Below, in pieces: positions 62,962 to 64,000 of a stretch of DNA of 64,000 bases. Source of the DNA: Streptococcus suis (GTDB lineage Bacteria > Bacillota > Bacilli > Lactobacillales > Streptococcaceae). The stretch is from positions 1-64,000 of the forward strand of contig NZ_WCJE01000006.1 in the NCBI RefSeq assembly GCF_016743335.1. Direction: 5' to 3'. Under the pieces are notes generated by a model. That model was not told where the DNA came from and made no database searches. It saw only the letters and a program-made list of their open reading frames with translations. The first letter of the stretch is position 1. Every line of letters begins with the position of its first letter. A program made the position numbers and the translations under genes.

Positions 62962-64000
62962 ATGATTTTTGACAAAGTTAACTACAAAGAATTTGATAAA
63001 GAAGTTTGGGAAGCTATCCAAGCTGAAGAAAAACGTCAACAAAATAATATTGAATTGATTGCGTCTGAAAATGTTGTTTCTAAAGCTGTTATGGCAGCTC
63101 AAGGTTCTATTTTGACCAATAAATACGCAGAAGGTTACCCAGGTCGTCGTTACTATGGCGGTACGGAATGCGTTGATGTAGTTGAAAGTTTAGCTATTGA
63201 ACGTGCTAAAGAAATATTCGGTGCGAAATTTGCTAACGTTCAACCACACTCAGGAAGCCAGGCCAATTGTGCTGCCTACATGGCCTTGATTGAGCCAGGA
63301 GACACTGTTATGGGAATGGACTTAGCTGCAGGTGGTCACTTGACTCACGGTGCATCAGTTAGCTTCTCAGGACAAACTTACAACTTTGTAGCTTACAATG
63401 TTGACGAAGAAACTGGCTTGCTTGATTACGATGCAATTTTAAAACAAGCAAAAGAAGTACAGCCAAAATTGATTGTAGCAGGTGCTTCAGCCTATGCACG
63501 TACAATTGACTTTGCTAAATTCCGCGAAATTGCAGATGCAGTGGGTGCCAAACTGATGGTGGATATGGCTCATATTGCTGGTCTTGTAGCAGCAGGTCTT
63601 CATCCGAACCCAGTGCCACATGCCCATATTACAACAACTACGACTCATAAAACTCTTCGTGGGCCACGTGGTGGTTTAATTTTGACCAATGATGAAGAGC
63701 TCATCAAGAAAATCAACTCAGCCATCTTCCCAGGCATCCAAGGTGGTCCATTAGAGCATGTTATTGCTGCAAAAGCCGTATCTTTCAAAGAAGTTTTGGA
63801 CCCAGCTTTCAAAGACTATGCTCAGAAAGTGATTGAGAACAGCAAGGCCATGGCCGAAGTCTTCCTTGCAAACCCTAACTTTAAAGTCATCACAGGAGGA
63901 ACAGACAACCATCTCTTCCTCGTTGACGTGACCAAAGTTGTTGAAAATGGTAAAATTGCTCAGCATCTCTTGGATGAAGTAAATATTACTCTCAATAAAA
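62962..64000 (+). CDS. glyA: Serine hydroxymethyltransferase (3' end beyond the window)
   Basis: GlyA interconverts serine and glycine and supplies one-carbon units. 346 codons are visible, of about 415-420 expected. Seen are [41 protein letters not shown] and the PLP lysine K230 in [25 protein letters not shown] precedes the ATG. It provides methylene-tetrahydrofolate for thyA. Truncated only by the window edge. Confidence 0.97.
   Translation, partial: MIFDKVNYKEFDKEVWEAIQAEEKRQQNNIELIASENVVSKAVMAAQGSILTNKYAEGYPGRRYYGGTECVDVVESLAIERAKEIFGAKFANVQPHSGSQANCAAYMALIEPGDTVMGMDLAAGGHLTHGASVSFSGQTYNFVAYNVDEETGLLDYDAILKQAKEVQPKLIVAGASAYARTIDFAKFREIADAVGAKLMVDMAHIAGLVAAGLHPNPVPHAHITTTTTHKTLRGPRGGLILTNDEELIKKINSAIFPGIQGGPLEHVIAAKAVSFKEVLDPAFKDYAQKVIENSKAMAEVFLANPNFKVITGGTDNHLFLVDVTKVVENGKIAQHLLDEVNITLNK

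Overview
The window is chromosome of a low-GC Gram-positive coccus, most likely Streptococcus suis or a close relative. The basis is the gene order (rplU-rpmA; lspA-rluD; pyrR-pyrB-carA-carB; rimM-trmD; dfrA-clpX-engB; tdk-prfA-prmC-tsaC-glyA), a large wall-anchored subtilisin-like protease of the SspA/PrtS type, and several BOX-like repeats of the kind known from streptococci. Almost everything is housekeeping. No rRNA, tRNA, CRISPR array or prophage was recognised. Nothing was computed or searched; all calls come from reading the sequence.

Layout. 1-500: debris of mobile elements (a hairpin cluster like an IS200/IS605 right end, and the first 78 codons of an IS30 transposase). 600-4640: ribosomal L21/L27 with an L21 leader interrupted by a BOX-like insertion, then a LysR regulator, lspA, rluD and a PhnA-like zinc-ribbon protein. 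4680-12220: a Pr6Pr membrane protein and the pyrimidine genes pyrR, pyrB, carA, carB, with a PyrR attenuator before pyrR and long, unusual structured leaders before carA and carB. 12240-18360: a methyltransferase, pcp, rpsP-khpA and a heterodimeric ABC exporter. 18586-26830: a polysaccharide deacetylase, hom-thrB, murB and potABCD. 26942-34341: a ClC channel, an IS110 remnant, several repeats and the SspA-type protease. 34573-41251: nnrD, nth, guaC, a MATE transporter, rimM, trmD, a HisC-like aminotransferase. 41360-44963: the fructose operon fruR-fruK-fruA. 45059-51518: a DUF1149 gene, degV, dapB, cca, an ABC-F ATPase, glk. 51643-58245: small membrane proteins, thyA, dfrA, clpX, engB, ndk, lepA. 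58295-64000: a tautomerase, tdk, prfA, prmC, tsaC, a GNAT gene and the first 1,039 bases of glyA.

The most unusual feature is a structured element found four times: before carA (7424-7567), before carB (8865-8995), before prfA (59896-59986) and in the tdk-prfA spacer (59611-59699). Three internal loops are essentially invariant (TA opposite YTTAAC, TGT opposite TTT, AGATA opposite CCTA). The helices between them differ in sequence but keep their pairing by compensatory changes. At carA and carB the element lies exactly between a good Shine-Dalgarno sequence and the start codon, and a closing helix would bring the two to about 9 nt apart. Upstream of it are a 45-nt module present in three identical copies, whose hairpin loop resembles the PyrR-binding loop, and hairpins with conserved loops and variable stems. 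I do not recognise this as a described family.

Other points of interest: two genes (nth and thyA) whose ATG sits at the predicted +1 of an extended -10 promoter, suggesting leaderless mRNAs; a likely ATT start for fruR, with a 10-bp periodic operator array and a cre-like site; an L27 with a Prp-type cleavable extension but no prp gene in its usual place; and BOX-like elements that supply the C-terminus of an ABC subunit and interrupt the L21 leader.
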